A stretch of 64,000 nucleotides of DNA from NCBI RefSeq assembly GCF_000429605.1, contig NZ_AUCE01000013.1, positions 62,001-126,000 on the forward strand, read 5' to 3'. Positions 49,013 to 60,678 of this stretch are shown here, in pieces. Position numbers and translations under genes: made by a program. The DNA comes from Azonexus hydrophilus DSM 23864 (GTDB taxonomy: Bacteria > Pseudomonadota > Gammaproteobacteria > Burkholderiales > Rhodocyclaceae). The notes beneath the pieces were generated by a model, which ran no database searches, was not told the DNA's origin, and saw nothing but the letters and a program-made list of their open reading frames with translations. Numbering within the stretch: position 1 is the stretch's first letter; each line of letters starts with the position of its first letter.

Positions 49013-49824
49013 GTGGCCTGATGACCCGGAACTGGTCGCGACCAGCAGCCCCAGACTCTCCCGCACAGATTGCTCCATCCCTGCTTGTCGTTGTTCAGAA
49101 TGCCCTCTCCATGGCCTGGCGGCTCTTGCAGCAAGAAGTGCAGGCCGGCACTTTCTCGATATGTGCCGCAACCGAGGACGAAATTACCGAGCGCCTTTAC
49201 ATGATTCTTGGGGAGTTTCATGCCGCCGGCGAAGCGGCTATTCCCGGATTATCGAAATTCGAAACCTCTGTCAGAGAGGGAAACATGCGGAATTTTGATG
49301 GCCGGCATCTGGATAAACAGCCCGATCTTGCCTTTCGCCCCCTGCGCGGCCAGATTCCGACAGCCAATTCGGTTCCAGCAGCCATCTTCATCGAATGCAA
49401 ACCGATCGACAGCATCCATCCCTTACCGAGCATTTATTGCCGAGCGGGTTTGATCCGCTTCGTAAACGGCGATTATGCTTGGGCGGTGGACAGGTCCATG
49501 ATGGTTGGCTACGTGCGTAATATTTGCTCGCTGCCGGGTGGGTTGGCGACATGCTTGAGCGATGCTCAGCTTGCCACTGAGTTAGCGCTACATGGCATGC
49601 TTCAAGCGCTAATCCCAACGGCCTCGGGCGATCCGGTCTATCAGTCAACACATGAACGAATGTTCTGCCTGCAGGGTGGTTCGACGCCAGCAGGCATGAT
49701 TACGGTTCATCACCTGTGGCTTTCGCTGGCTCAACCCTGTGAAACGTCCAGTTGCCGCGACAACACAAAAAAAAGGCGACGGGGTGAGCCGTCGCCGAAG
49801 ACGAACGCTAATACAACAACTTAG
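49009..49824 (+). CDS. Putative PD-(D/E)XK nuclease-like protein with a probably foreign C-terminus
   Basis: 271 residues. An upstream acidic helix (ATEDEITERLYMIL, 54-67), KQPDLAF (PD at 105-106) and IFIECKPID (E129-x-K131) form the spacing of a PD-(D/E)XK active site. RFVNGDYAWAV and MMVGYV follow. No family name is assigned. The last about 25 codons (basic KKRRRGEPSPK region) are read through the pdh operon terminator on the other strand, so the natural C-terminus is probably missing. It is the third gene of the island module. Confidence 0.7.
   Translation: MSGLMTRNWSRPAAPDSPAQIAPSLLVVVQNALSMAWRLLQQEVQAGTFSICAATEDEITERLYMILGEFHAAGEAAIPGLSKFETSVREGNMRNFDGRHLDKQPDLAFRPLRGQIPTANSVPAAIFIECKPIDSIHPLPSIYCRAGLIRFVNGDYAWAVDRSMMVGYVRNICSLPGGLATCLSDAQLATELALHGMLQALIPTASGDPVYQSTHERMFCLQGGSTPAGMITVHHLWLSLAQPCETSSCRDNTKKRRRGEPSPKTNANTTT
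49767..49796 (-). terminator. Intrinsic terminator of the pdh operon
   Basis: On the minus strand GGCGACGG - loop - CCGTCGCC is followed by eight T. It lies 45 bases after the lpd stop. It falls inside the 3' end of the rightward nuclease-like ORF. Confidence 0.93.
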
Positions 49825-49840
49825 CGTAACGCAGAGGACC

Positions 49841-51610
49841 TTACTTCTTGCGCGGCGCGGGAACGTCCGTGCAGGAGCCGTGGGCAACTTCGGCGGCCAT
49901 GCCGACGGTTTCGCCCAGGGTGGGATGCGGGTGGATGGTCTTGCCGATGTCGACGGCGTCGCAGCCCATCTCGATCGCCAGGCAGACTTCGCCGATCATG
50001 TCGCCGGCCGACGGGCCGACGATGGCGCCGCCGATGACGCGGTGCGTTTCGGCATCGAAGATCAGCTTGGTGAAGCCGTAGTCGGCGCCGTTGGCGATGG
50101 CGCGACCGCTGGCCGCCCAGGGGAACTTGGCGGTTTCGACCTTGCGGCCTTCCTTCTTGGCCTGGTCTTCGGTGTAGCCAACCCACGCCACTTCCGGATG
50201 GGTATAGGCCACGCCGGGGATGACCTGGGCGTCGAAAGCAGCCTTGTGGCCGGCGGCGACTTCGGCGGCGACGTGCGCTTCATGCACGGCCTTGTGCGCC
50301 AGCATCGGCTGGCCGACCAGGTCGCCGATGGCGAAGATGTGCGGGACATTGGTCCGCATCTGCTTGTCGACCGGGATGAAACCGCGCTCGTCGACAATCA
50401 CGCCGGCCTTGTCGGCGGCGAACTTCTTGCCGTTCGGCGAGCGGCCTGCCGCTTGCAGGATCAGGTCGTACTTGACCGCTTCGGCCGGCGCGCCTTCGCC
50501 TTCGAACTTGACCCAGAGGCCGTCGTCCTTGGCGTCGACCGCGACTGTCTTGGTCTTCAGCATGATCTTGTCGAAGCGCGACAGGTTCAGCTTTTCCCAG
50601 ACCTTGACCGCATCGCGGTCCGGGCCTTGCATCAGTGCGTCGCCCATTTCGACGACATCGACCTTGGCGCCCAGCGTCGAATAGACGGTGGCCATTTCCA
50701 GGCCGATGATGCCGCCGCCGATAACCAGCATCTTCTCCGGGACGAAGCGCAGTTCCAGCGCCCCGGTCGAGTCGACGATGCGCGGGTCGCGCGGGATGAA
50801 GGGCAGATGCACCGCTGCCGAACCGGCGGCGATGATGCACTTCTGGAACTTGATGACCTTCTTGCTGCCGGTCTTGTCCTGGCCGCTGCCGGTGGTTTCC
50901 TCGACTTCAAGGTGATGCGGGTCGAGGAAATGACCGTAGCCACGCACGATGTCGACCTTGCGGCCCTTGGCCATGCCGGCCAGACCGCCGGTCAGCTTGC
51001 CGACGACCTTTTCCTTGTGCGCGCGCAGCTTGTCGATATCGACCTGCGGTGCGGCGAAAGTCACCCCGGCGTCGGCCAGGTGGCTGGTTTCGTCCATGAC
51101 GGCGGTGACGTGCAGCAGTGCCTTCGACGGGATGCAGCCGACGTTCAGGCAGACACCGCCCAGCGTCGAATAGCGTTCGACGATGACCGTCTTCATGCCC
51201 AGATCCGCCGAGCGGAAGGCAGCGGAGTAGCCGCCGGGGCCGGCGCCGAGGACGAGCATCTCGCACTCGATGTCGGCGCTGCCACCGTGGCTGGCGGCAG
51301 CCGGTGCGGCCACGGGGGCCGCTGCCGGCGCTGCGGCGGCCGGCGCCGGGGCGCTGGCGGCTGCCGCTGCACCGGCCTCGACCTTGATCAGCAGCGCACC
51401 TTCGCTGACCTTGGAACCGACCTGCACCAGCACTTCCTTGACCGTACCGGCGACCGTGGACGGTACGTCCATCGTCGCCTTGTCCGATTCCAGGGTGACG
51501 ATGGCGTCGTCTACCTTGATCGTGTCGCCGACCTTCACGAACAGGTCGATGACCGGCACGCTGTCGAAATCGCCGATGTCCGGGACTTTTACTTCAACCA
51601 GATTGCTCAT
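49841..51610 (-). CDS. lpdA: Dihydrolipoamide dehydrogenase (E3) with N-terminal lipoyl domain
   Basis: 589 residues from the ATG at 51610, 7 bases after GGGGG. An N-terminal lipoyl domain (about 1-80, lipoyl Lys in LESDKATMDVPS) and an Ala/Pro linker (about 85-115) precede a complete flavoprotein. The flavoprotein has the FAD motif LGAGPGGYSAAFR, redox disulfide GGVCLNVGCIPSKAL, NAD motif IGGGIIGLEMATV and the C-terminal catalytic HPTLGE. Lipoyl-bearing E3 is common in Betaproteobacteria and Neisseria. Last gene of the pdh operon. Confidence 0.96.
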   Translation of the reverse strand: MSNLVEVKVPDIGDFDSVPVIDLFVKVGDTIKVDDAIVTLESDKATMDVPSTVAGTVKEVLVQVGSKVSEGALLIKVEAGAAAAASAPAPAAAAPAAAPVAAPAAASHGGSADIECEMLVLGAGPGGYSAAFRSADLGMKTVIVERYSTLGGVCLNVGCIPSKALLHVTAVMDETSHLADAGVTFAAPQVDIDKLRAHKEKVVGKLTGGLAGMAKGRKVDIVRGYGHFLDPHHLEVEETTGSGQDKTGSKKVIKFQKCIIAAGSAAVHLPFIPRDPRIVDSTGALELRFVPEKMLVIGGGIIGLEMATVYSTLGAKVDVVEMGDALMQGPDRDAVKVWEKLNLSRFDKIMLKTKTVAVDAKDDGLWVKFEGEGAPAEAVKYDLILQAAGRSPNGKKFAADKAGVIVDERGFIPVDKQMRTNVPHIFAIGDLVGQPMLAHKAVHEAHVAAEVAAGHKAAFDAQVIPGVAYTHPEVAWVGYTEDQAKKEGRKVETAKFPWAASGRAIANGADYGFTKLIFDAETHRVIGGAIVGPSAGDMIGEVCLAIEMGCDAVDIGKTIHPHPTLGETVGMAAEVAHGSCTDVPAPRKK

Positions 51611-51622
51611 GGTCATTCCCCC

Positions 51623-53254
51623 TTACAGCGCGACGCGACGGAAGTCGGCCAGCAGTTGTGCGATATAGACGTTGAAGCGGGTCGCCAGTGCGCCGTCGAT
51701 GACGCGGTGGTCGGCGGTCAGCGACAGCGGCAGGGTCAGGCGCGGCACGAATTGCTTGCCGTCCCAGACCGGCTTCATCGCCGACTTGTTGACGCCGAGG
51801 ATGGCGACTTCCGGGGCATTCACGATCGGCGCGAAGTAGGTGCCGCCGATGCCACCCAGGCTGGAAATCGTGAAGCAGGCGCCGGACATGTCGGCCGGCT
51901 TGAGCTTGCCGTCACGGGCTTGCTTGGCCAGCTCACCGGATTCCTGCGCCAGTTCGAACACCGACTTCTGGTCGACATTCTTGACCACCGGCACAACCAG
52001 GCCGTTCGGCGTGTCGGCGGCGAAGCCGATGTTGAAGTACTTCTTCAGCACCAGGTTGTCGCCGTCGAGCGAAGCGTTGAATTCCGGGAACTTCTGCAGA
52101 CCCTTGACGCAAGCCTTCATCAGGAAAGCCAGCATGGTCAGCTTGGCGCCACCACCCTTCTCGTTTTCCTTGTTGAGCAGCACGCGGAAGGCTTCGAGGT
52201 CGGTGATGTCGGCGTCTTCGTGATAGGTGACGGCCGGGATCATGACCCAGTTGCGCGACAGGTTTTGGCCGGAAATCTTCTTGATCCGCGACAGCGGCTT
52301 GACTTCGATCTCGCCGAACTTGCTGAAATCGACCTTCGGCCAGGGCAGCAGGTCGAGCCCGCCACCCAGGCTGGCGCCAGCAGCGGCGACCGGTGCCGCG
52401 GTGGCGCCGGACATCACGCCCTTGACGTACTTGGTCAGGTCTTCCTTGACGATGCGACCCTTGGGTCCGGAAGCGGCGACCTTGGACAGGTCGACACCGA
52501 GTTCGCGGGCATAGGCGCGGACCGACGGCGAGGCGTGCACCTTGCCGCCGACCGGCAGGGCCGGGGCTAGTGCGGCGGGCGCGGCGGCCGGTGCGGGAGC
52601 GGGCGCTGCGGCAACCGGTGCAGCAACGGGCGCCGGCGCGGCAGCTTGCGCCGCAGCAGCCGGGGCAGCTGCGCCGGCACCGGTTTCGACCTTGATCAGC
52701 ACCGTGCCTTCGCCGACCTTGGCGCCAATCTGGACCAGCACTTCCTTGACCGTGCCGGCGACGGTGGACGGAACATCCATCGTGGCCTTATCGGATTCGA
52801 GCGTGGCGATCGCATCGTCGATCTTGATGCTGTCGCCAACCTTGACGTACAACTCGATGACCGGGACTTCGGCAAAATCGCCGATATCCGGCACCTTGAC
52901 CTCGACCAGGCCGCCGGCGGCAGCCGGGGCGGGTGCAGCCGCCGGAGCGGCCGGTGCAGCGGCGGGTGCCGGTGCCGGAGCGGGGGCGGGTGTGGCTGCA
53001 ACGGCGGCAGCCGCACCCGCTTCGACCTTGATCAGCAGGGCGCCTTCGGCCACCTTGGAACCGACCTGGATCAGCACTTCCTTGACCGTGCCGGCAACCG
53101 TGCTTGGCACATCCATGGTGGCCTTGTCGGATTCGAGGGTGACGATGGCATCGTCGACCTTGATCGTGTCGCCGACTTTGACGAACAGTTCGATGACCGG
53201 GACTTCGTCGAAATCACCGATATCGGGAACCTTGACTTCAATGATCTGGCTCAT
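51623..53254 (-). CDS. aceF: Pyruvate dehydrogenase dihydrolipoamide acetyltransferase (E2)
   Basis: 543 residues. Two nearly identical lipoyl domains (about 1-80 and 115-195, each with ESDKATMDVPS) are joined by Ala/Pro linkers. An E3-binding domain (SPSVRAYARELGVDLSKV) and the catalytic domain with the active-site His in ADHRVIDGALATRF follow. Core of the pyruvate dehydrogenase complex. Between aceE (15 bases) and lpdA (12 bases). Confidence 0.97.
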   Translation of the reverse strand: MSQIIEVKVPDIGDFDEVPVIELFVKVGDTIKVDDAIVTLESDKATMDVPSTVAGTVKEVLIQVGSKVAEGALLIKVEAGAAAAVAATPAPAPAPAPAAAPAAPAAAPAPAAAGGLVEVKVPDIGDFAEVPVIELYVKVGDSIKIDDAIATLESDKATMDVPSTVAGTVKEVLVQIGAKVGEGTVLIKVETGAGAAAPAAAAQAAAPAPVAAPVAAAPAPAPAAAPAALAPALPVGGKVHASPSVRAYARELGVDLSKVAASGPKGRIVKEDLTKYVKGVMSGATAAPVAAAGASLGGGLDLLPWPKVDFSKFGEIEVKPLSRIKKISGQNLSRNWVMIPAVTYHEDADITDLEAFRVLLNKENEKGGGAKLTMLAFLMKACVKGLQKFPEFNASLDGDNLVLKKYFNIGFAADTPNGLVVPVVKNVDQKSVFELAQESGELAKQARDGKLKPADMSGACFTISSLGGIGGTYFAPIVNAPEVAILGVNKSAMKPVWDGKQFVPRLTLPLSLTADHRVIDGALATRFNVYIAQLLADFRRVAL

Positions 53255-53269
53255 GTCGTCGCTCCCTTC

Positions 53270-55939
<2,670 letters not shown>

Positions 55940-55967
55940 GGTTTGTCTCCTACGTGGGTTTTCATTC

Positions 55968-55990
55968 TGTCCTGCTGGCTTAGCAGGACA
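55968..55990 (-). repeat. Perfect inverted repeat upstream of aceE
   Basis: TGTCCTGCT (55968-55976) and AGCAGGACA (55982-55990) with a 5-base loop. It could be an operator or a leader hairpin; it lacks the T tract of a terminator and does not match the PdhR consensus. Confidence 0.5.
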
Positions 55991-56147
55991 ACTTTAACGC
56001 TTTGCACGGAGGATCACACCCCGTGTTTACACCTAGTTTCTGTTGCGCATTGTAAAAACAAAATTCGCATCGTGCAATATTGCGTGATTGGTTTGCGGGA
56101 TTTTTTTATGCAATTCGATATGAGACAAAAAACTAAAGCGGCCTTGC

Positions 56148-56188
56148 TTGCGTTGTATCAAATCGAAGTTCTGGCGCCTTCCTATAAT
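56148..56188 (+). promoter_or_regulatory. Putative FNR-type class II promoter of iorAB
   Basis: TTGCG-TTGT-ATCAA (56148-56161) keeps 8 of 10 bases of the FNR dyad TTGAT-N4-ATCAA. A perfect -10 TATAAT (56183-56188) follows, so the dyad centre falls about 41 bp before the expected start point, the class II activator position. Anaerobic activation would suit an oxygen-sensitive ferredoxin oxidoreductase. Confidence 0.45.
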
Positions 56189-56220
56189 TTCCGCTCTTGT
56201 CTTTGTAATCAGGAGCTTTC

Positions 56221-58095
56221 ATGGCAGCAGTCATGCCCGCACCGGCCGCCAGCCGGCATTTGCTTTCCGGCAACGAAGCCGTCGCCCGCGCCGTCTGGGA
56301 AGCCGGCGTCAAGGTGGCTGCGGCCTATCCCGGCACGCCGTCGACCGAGATGCTCGAAGAAATCGCCACCTACCCGGATCTCTACGCCGAGTGGTCGGTC
56401 AACGAGAAGGTCTCGCTGGAAGTTGCCATCGGCGCCGCCTACGCCGGTTCGCGCGCCTTCTGCTGCATGAAGCATGTCGGCATGAACGTCGCCTCCGACG
56501 CGCTGATGACCCTGACCCTGACCGGCGTCAGCGGCGGCCTGGTGATTGCCATTGCCGACGACGTCGGCCTGTCGTCGTCGCAGAACGAGCAGGATTCGCG
56601 CTACTGGGGGCGTTTTGCCCACGTGCCGGTGTTCGAGCCGGCCGATTCGCAGGAAGCCTACGCAATGACGCTCGACGCCTTCGCGCTGTCCGAGCAGTTC
56701 CAGGTGCCGGTGATCCTGCGCATGACGACGCGCATCAATCACGTCAAATCCATCGTCACCGTCGGTGAGCGCGTGCCGCACACCGGCGCCGGCTTCCGCA
56801 AGGACCCGGCGCGTTACGTGATGGTCCCGGGCAACGCCGGCAAGCGCATTCCGCTGATGTTCCAGCGTGACCGCGACCTGCGCGCGCTGGCCGAGACTTC
56901 GCCGCTGAATTTCATCGAGCCGGGCAGCGACCGCCGCGTCGGCTTCATCACTTCCGGCCCGGCCTACATGCACGTCAAGGAAGCCTTCCCGGACGCCCCG
57001 GTGTTGAAGCTCGGCTTCTCCTGCCCGGCACCGTTCGAGAAGTGCCGCGAACTGGCGGCGCTGGTCGATCAGGTGGTGGTGGTCGAGGAAGTCGAGCCGC
57101 TGCTCGAAACCGAACTCAAGGCCCAGGGCATCGCCGTCATCGGCAAGGACATCCTGCCGTTGCAGGGCGAGTTGTCGCCGGCTGTGCTCAGGCCGGCGAT
57201 TGCCCGGCTGCTCGGCGAAGCGCTGCCGGAAAGCGAAGCGACGGCCGCCCTGCAACTGTTTCCGCGACCGCCGACGATGTGCGTCGCCTGTCCGCACCTC
57301 GGTGTCTATTACACGCTGTCGCAGGTGCGTAACCTCAACATCTCCGGCGACATCGGCTGCTACACGCTGGGTGCAGGACACCCCTGGCAGGCGATGGATA
57401 CCTGCGTCTCGATGGGCGCCTCGATGGGCATCGCCCTGGGCATGGACAAAGGCCGTGGCGAGTCCGACAAGGACAAGCGCGTGGTCGCCGTGATCGGCGA
57501 TTCGACCTTCCTGCACATGGGCATGCAGGGCCTGCTTGACATGGTGTACAACAAGGGCAACGTCACCGTGCTGCTGCTCGACAACCGCGCCGTCGGCATG
57601 ACCGGCGGTCAGGACAACCCGGGCAACGGCCGCGACATCCACGGCGACGAAGCGCCGCGCATTGACTTCGCCAAGCTGGTGTCGGCGTTGGGGGTCAAGG
57701 ACGAGCGCATCCACGTGGTCAATCCCTACGAGTTGCCGGTGTTGTTCAAGACCATCCGTGAGGAGGTCAAGGTACCGGATGTGTCGGTGATCATCACCGA
57801 CCAGCCCTGCGTGCTGATCAAGGATTACCACAAGCTCAAGCCCTACGCGGTCGACGAGGACAAGTGCACCGGTTGCGGCAACTGCATCGACGTCGGCTGC
57901 CCGGCCATCCACGTCACCCGCCGCGGCAAGGAGGTCAAGGCCAGCGGCCGTGAAGTCGATCTCGCCTTCGTCCGTATCGAGTCGTCGGTGTGTACCGGTT
58001 GCGGCCTTTGCCTGCAGCCCTGTGCGCCGAAGGCAATCGAGCACTACGTGCCGAGTGCGCCGATCCAGTTCGTTAAGGGAGGCTGTTCGGCATGA
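56221..58095 (+). CDS. iorA: Indolepyruvate:ferredoxin oxidoreductase, alpha subunit
   Basis: 624 residues. The N-terminal pyrimidine-binding domain (AAAYPGTPSTEMLEEIA, HVGMNVASDALMT) is followed by the ThDP domain (about 350-520; CVACPHLGVYYTL, GDIGCYTLGAG, GDSTFLHMGMQG). The C-terminal ferredoxin domain has two 4Fe-4S motifs, CTGCGNCIDVGCP and CTGCGLCLQPCAP. It oxidatively decarboxylates aryl pyruvates from aromatic amino acids to aryl-acetyl-CoA, reducing ferredoxin. CAGGAG precedes the ATG; overlaps iorB as ATGA. Confidence 0.95.
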   Translation: MAAVMPAPAASRHLLSGNEAVARAVWEAGVKVAAAYPGTPSTEMLEEIATYPDLYAEWSVNEKVSLEVAIGAAYAGSRAFCCMKHVGMNVASDALMTLTLTGVSGGLVIAIADDVGLSSSQNEQDSRYWGRFAHVPVFEPADSQEAYAMTLDAFALSEQFQVPVILRMTTRINHVKSIVTVGERVPHTGAGFRKDPARYVMVPGNAGKRIPLMFQRDRDLRALAETSPLNFIEPGSDRRVGFITSGPAYMHVKEAFPDAPVLKLGFSCPAPFEKCRELAALVDQVVVVEEVEPLLETELKAQGIAVIGKDILPLQGELSPAVLRPAIARLLGEALPESEATAALQLFPRPPTMCVACPHLGVYYTLSQVRNLNISGDIGCYTLGAGHPWQAMDTCVSMGASMGIALGMDKGRGESDKDKRVVAVIGDSTFLHMGMQGLLDMVYNKGNVTVLLLDNRAVGMTGGQDNPGNGRDIHGDEAPRIDFAKLVSALGVKDERIHVVNPYELPVLFKTIREEVKVPDVSVIITDQPCVLIKDYHKLKPYAVDEDKCTGCGNCIDVGCPAIHVTRRGKEVKASGREVDLAFVRIESSVCTGCGLCLQPCAPKAIEHYVPSAPIQFVKGGCSA

Positions 58096-58703
58096 GCGCA
58101 ACGACCAATATCCTCGTCGTCGGTATCGGTGGTCAGGGCGTCATGACCGCCACCGAAATTCTCGCCGAAGCGGCCATCGCCCTTGGTCACGATGCCAAGA
58201 AAACCGAAGTCGCCGGCATGGCGCAGCGCGGCGGCGTCGTTTCCTCGCACCTGCGTTTCGGCGAGCGCGTGCTGTCGCCGCAGATCACACCGGGCAGTGC
58301 CGACGTGCTGCTCGGTTTCGAATCGGCCGAGGCGATGCGCTGGCAGCACATGCTGAAAAAAGGCGGCATCACGCTGATGAACACCGCCCGGCTGGTGCCG
58401 CCGGTGGTCGAACTCGGCCTGTTCGATTACCCCGACGATCCGCTCGCCGAAATCCGCAAGACCGGCAACAAGGTGGTCGCCTTCGACGCGACGACGATCG
58501 CCCAGGAACTCGGCGACATCCGCCTCGGCAACACCGTCATGCTCGGCGCCATCGCCGATCATCTGCCGTTCGGTGCGGAAGTCCTGCTCGATTGCGTGCT
58601 CAAGCGTTTTGCGCGCAAGGGCGAGAAATTGGTCGAACTCAACCGGCGTGCTTTCGAGGCCGGCAGGGCGGCGGTTGGCGCAGCTGAAGCAGCGCTCGCG
58701 TAA
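58092..58703 (+). CDS. iorB: Indolepyruvate:ferredoxin oxidoreductase, beta subunit
   Basis: 203 residues, the gamma-type domain of 2-oxoacid:acceptor oxidoreductases. VVGIGGQGVMTATEILAEAA, EVAGMAQRGGVVSSHLRFG and GNTVMLGAIADHLPF are family signatures. Together with IorA it forms the heteromeric enzyme. An intrinsic terminator follows. Confidence 0.94.
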   Translation: MSATTNILVVGIGGQGVMTATEILAEAAIALGHDAKKTEVAGMAQRGGVVSSHLRFGERVLSPQITPGSADVLLGFESAEAMRWQHMLKKGGITLMNTARLVPPVVELGLFDYPDDPLAEIRKTGNKVVAFDATTIAQELGDIRLGNTVMLGAIADHLPFGAEVLLDCVLKRFARKGEKLVELNRRAFEAGRAAVGAAEAALA

Positions 58704-58729
58704 TCTGGTAAAATCCGCGCCGAATCAAA

Positions 58730-58762
58730 GGGAAAGGCCACCGCCTTTCCCCTTTTCTTTTT
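58730..58762 (+). terminator. Intrinsic terminator between iorB and folD
   Basis: GGGAAAGG (58730-58737) pairs with CCTTTCCC (58744-58751), followed by CTTTTCTTTTT. A possible -10 (TAAAAT, 58709-58714) lies just upstream, so the hairpin might instead sit in the folD leader. Confidence 0.7.
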
Positions 58763-58774
58763 GACGGATGGACG

Positions 58775-59635
58775 ATGACGGCACAAATCATTGACGGCAA
58801 GGCGCTGGCGGAAGAGCTCCGGCAGAGCTTCAAGGCACGCGTGGAAACCCTGACGGCCAAGGGGCACCAGCCCGGTCTGGTGGTCATTCTGGTTGGCGAA
58901 GACCCGGCCTCGCAGGTCTACGTGAAGAACAAGGTCAATGGCTGTCTGGCCATCGGCATGCACTCCGAGAAGATCGTCTACGACGCCGGCGTCGACCAGC
59001 AGGTGGTGCTCGACAAGATCGCCGAACTGAACGCCAACCCGGCGATCCACGGCATCCTGGTGCAACTGCCGCTGCCCAAACACTTCGACGAGGAGAAGGT
59101 GCTCGAAGCCATTTCCGCCGAGAAGGACGTCGACGGCTTTCATGCCGAGAACGTCGGCGCCCTGTCGCAGGGCGCGCCGCGCTTCATTCCCTGCACGCCC
59201 TACGGCGTCATGAAGATGTTCGAGAAGGGCGGCGTCGATCTCGCCGGCCAGGAAGCCGTCGTCATCGGCCGCTCCAACATCGTCGGCAAGCCGATGGCGA
59301 TGCTGCTGATCAACGCCGGCGCCACCGTCACCGTCTGCCACTCGAAGACGCGCGACCTGAAGTTCCACACCCGGCGCGCCGACATCGTCGTCGCCGCCGT
59401 CGGCAAGCCGAAGTTCGTCAAGGGCGACATGATCAAGCCGGGCGCCGTCGTCATCGACGTCGGCATCAACCGCCTGCCGGATGGCAAACTGTGTGGCGAC
59501 GTCGATTTCGACGACTGCCTCGCCGTCGCCGGCCAGATCACCCCGGTGCCGGGCGGCGTCGGGCCGATGACCATCACCATGCTGCTGGCCAACACCATCG
59601 AGGCCGCCGAACGCAAAGCAGGAATCCGCAAATGA
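58775..59635 (+). CDS. folD: Bifunctional methylene-THF dehydrogenase/methenyl-THF cyclohydrolase
   Basis: 286 residues. [14 protein letters not shown] holds the catalytic Lys, and [39 protein letters not shown] and [14 protein letters not shown] are the family signatures. It interconverts one-carbon folates, including the 10-formyl-THF used in purine synthesis, which fits its place before purE. Its stop overlaps purE (ATGA). Confidence 0.97.
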   Translation: MTAQIIDGKALAEELRQSFKARVETLTAKGHQPGLVVILVGEDPASQVYVKNKVNGCLAIGMHSEKIVYDAGVDQQVVLDKIAELNANPAIHGILVQLPLPKHFDEEKVLEAISAEKDVDGFHAENVGALSQGAPRFIPCTPYGVMKMFEKGGVDLAGQEAVVIGRSNIVGKPMAMLLINAGATVTVCHSKTRDLKFHTRRADIVVAAVGKPKFVKGDMIKPGAVVIDVGINRLPDGKLCGDVDFDDCLAVAGQITPVPGGVGPMTITMLLANTIEAAERKAGIRK

Positions 59636-60129
59636 GCGACAAGAAAATCTCCGTCGGTATCGTCATGGGCTCCGACTCCGACTGGCCGACCATGCAGGCC
59701 GCTGCCGTCATCCTCAAAGACTTCGGCGTCGCTTTCGAAGCCCGCGTCGTTTCCGCCCACCGCACGCCCGACCTGCTCTTCGAATACGCTGAGACCGCCG
59801 GCCCGCGCGGCCTGCAGGCGATCATTGCCGGCGCCGGCGGCGCCGCCCACCTGCCCGGCATGCTCGCCGCCAAGACGACGGTGCCGGTGCTTGGTGTGCC
59901 GGTGCAGTCGCGCGCCCTGTCCGGCGTCGATTCGCTGCATTCCATCGTGCAGATGCCCAAGGGCATCCCGGTTGCCACCTTCGCCATCGGCGAAGCCGGC
60001 GCAGCCAATGCCGCGTTGTTCGCCGTCGCCATGCTGGCCAACGGCGACGCGGCGCTGAACGCCAAGCTGCAGGCTTTCCGTGCCGCCCAGACCGAGAAGG
60101 TCCTGGCGATGAAGCTGCCCGAGGTCTGA
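59632..60129 (+). CDS. purE: N5-carboxyaminoimidazole ribonucleotide mutase
   Basis: 165 residues from the ATG at 59632. [39 protein letters not shown] and the ALSGVDSL loop identify class I PurE, which converts N5-CAIR made by PurK to CAIR. An ORF6N gene separates it from purK. Confidence 0.97.
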   Translation: MSDKKISVGIVMGSDSDWPTMQAAAVILKDFGVAFEARVVSAHRTPDLLFEYAETAGPRGLQAIIAGAGGAAHLPGMLAAKTTVPVLGVPVQSRALSGVDSLHSIVQMPKGIPVATFAIGEAGAANAALFAVAMLANGDAALNAKLQAFRAAQTEKVLAMKLPEV

Positions 60130-60135
60130 GCCGCA

Positions 60136-60678
60136 ATGGGAGAGGACCAGCTCCGTTTCAGCGTCGACCAACTGCCGCAACGCATCCTCGTGTTGCGCGG
60201 CGAGCGCGTCATGATCGACAGCGATCTGGCCGAGCTCTATGGCGTCGAGGCGCGCGTCCTCAATCAAGCGGTCAAACGAAATGGGGAACGCTTCCCCGTC
60301 GACTTTTCCTTCATCCTGACCAAGGAAGAAAAGCAGGAGGTCATCACAAAATGTGATCACCTCGCCCGGCTGAAGTACTCTCCGCACCTGCCGCGCGTAT
60401 TCACAGAACACGGCGCCATCATGGCGGCTAGTATTCTGAACAGTTCGCGTGCCGTCGAAATGAGCGTCTTCGTTGTCCGCGCCTTTGTTCGCCTGCGCCA
60501 GATGCTGGTCGAACACAAGGACTTGGCTGAGCGCCTGGACGAGCTTGAAGCGCGTGTCGCGCGTCACGACAACACCCTATCCACCTTGGTGGCAACCATC
60601 CGGCAGATGGCGACCCCACCACTATCCTCGTCGCGCCAGATCGGCTTCGTGACTGATTCTCAGGAGAAGAAACAATGA
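60136..60678 (+). CDS. ORF6N-domain DNA-binding-type protein inserted between purE and purK
   Basis: 180 residues. The ORF6N domain (about 8-95) is recognisable by RVMIDSDLAELYGVEARVLNQAVKRN-type sequence (key residues D, LAELYGV and NQAVKRN) and FVFTEHG-like PRVFTEHGAIMAAS. A helical tail (VEHKDLAERLDELEARVARHD) suggests a coiled coil. Such proteins are typical of phages and mobile elements. It begins 6 bases after purE, and its stop overlaps the purK ATG (ATGA), so it is fully embedded in the operon. Confidence 0.88.
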   Translation: MGEDQLRFSVDQLPQRILVLRGERVMIDSDLAELYGVEARVLNQAVKRNGERFPVDFSFILTKEEKQEVITKCDHLARLKYSPHLPRVFTEHGAIMAASILNSSRAVEMSVFVVRAFVRLRQMLVEHKDLAERLDELEARVARHDNTLSTLVATIRQMATPPLSSSRQIGFVTDSQEKKQ

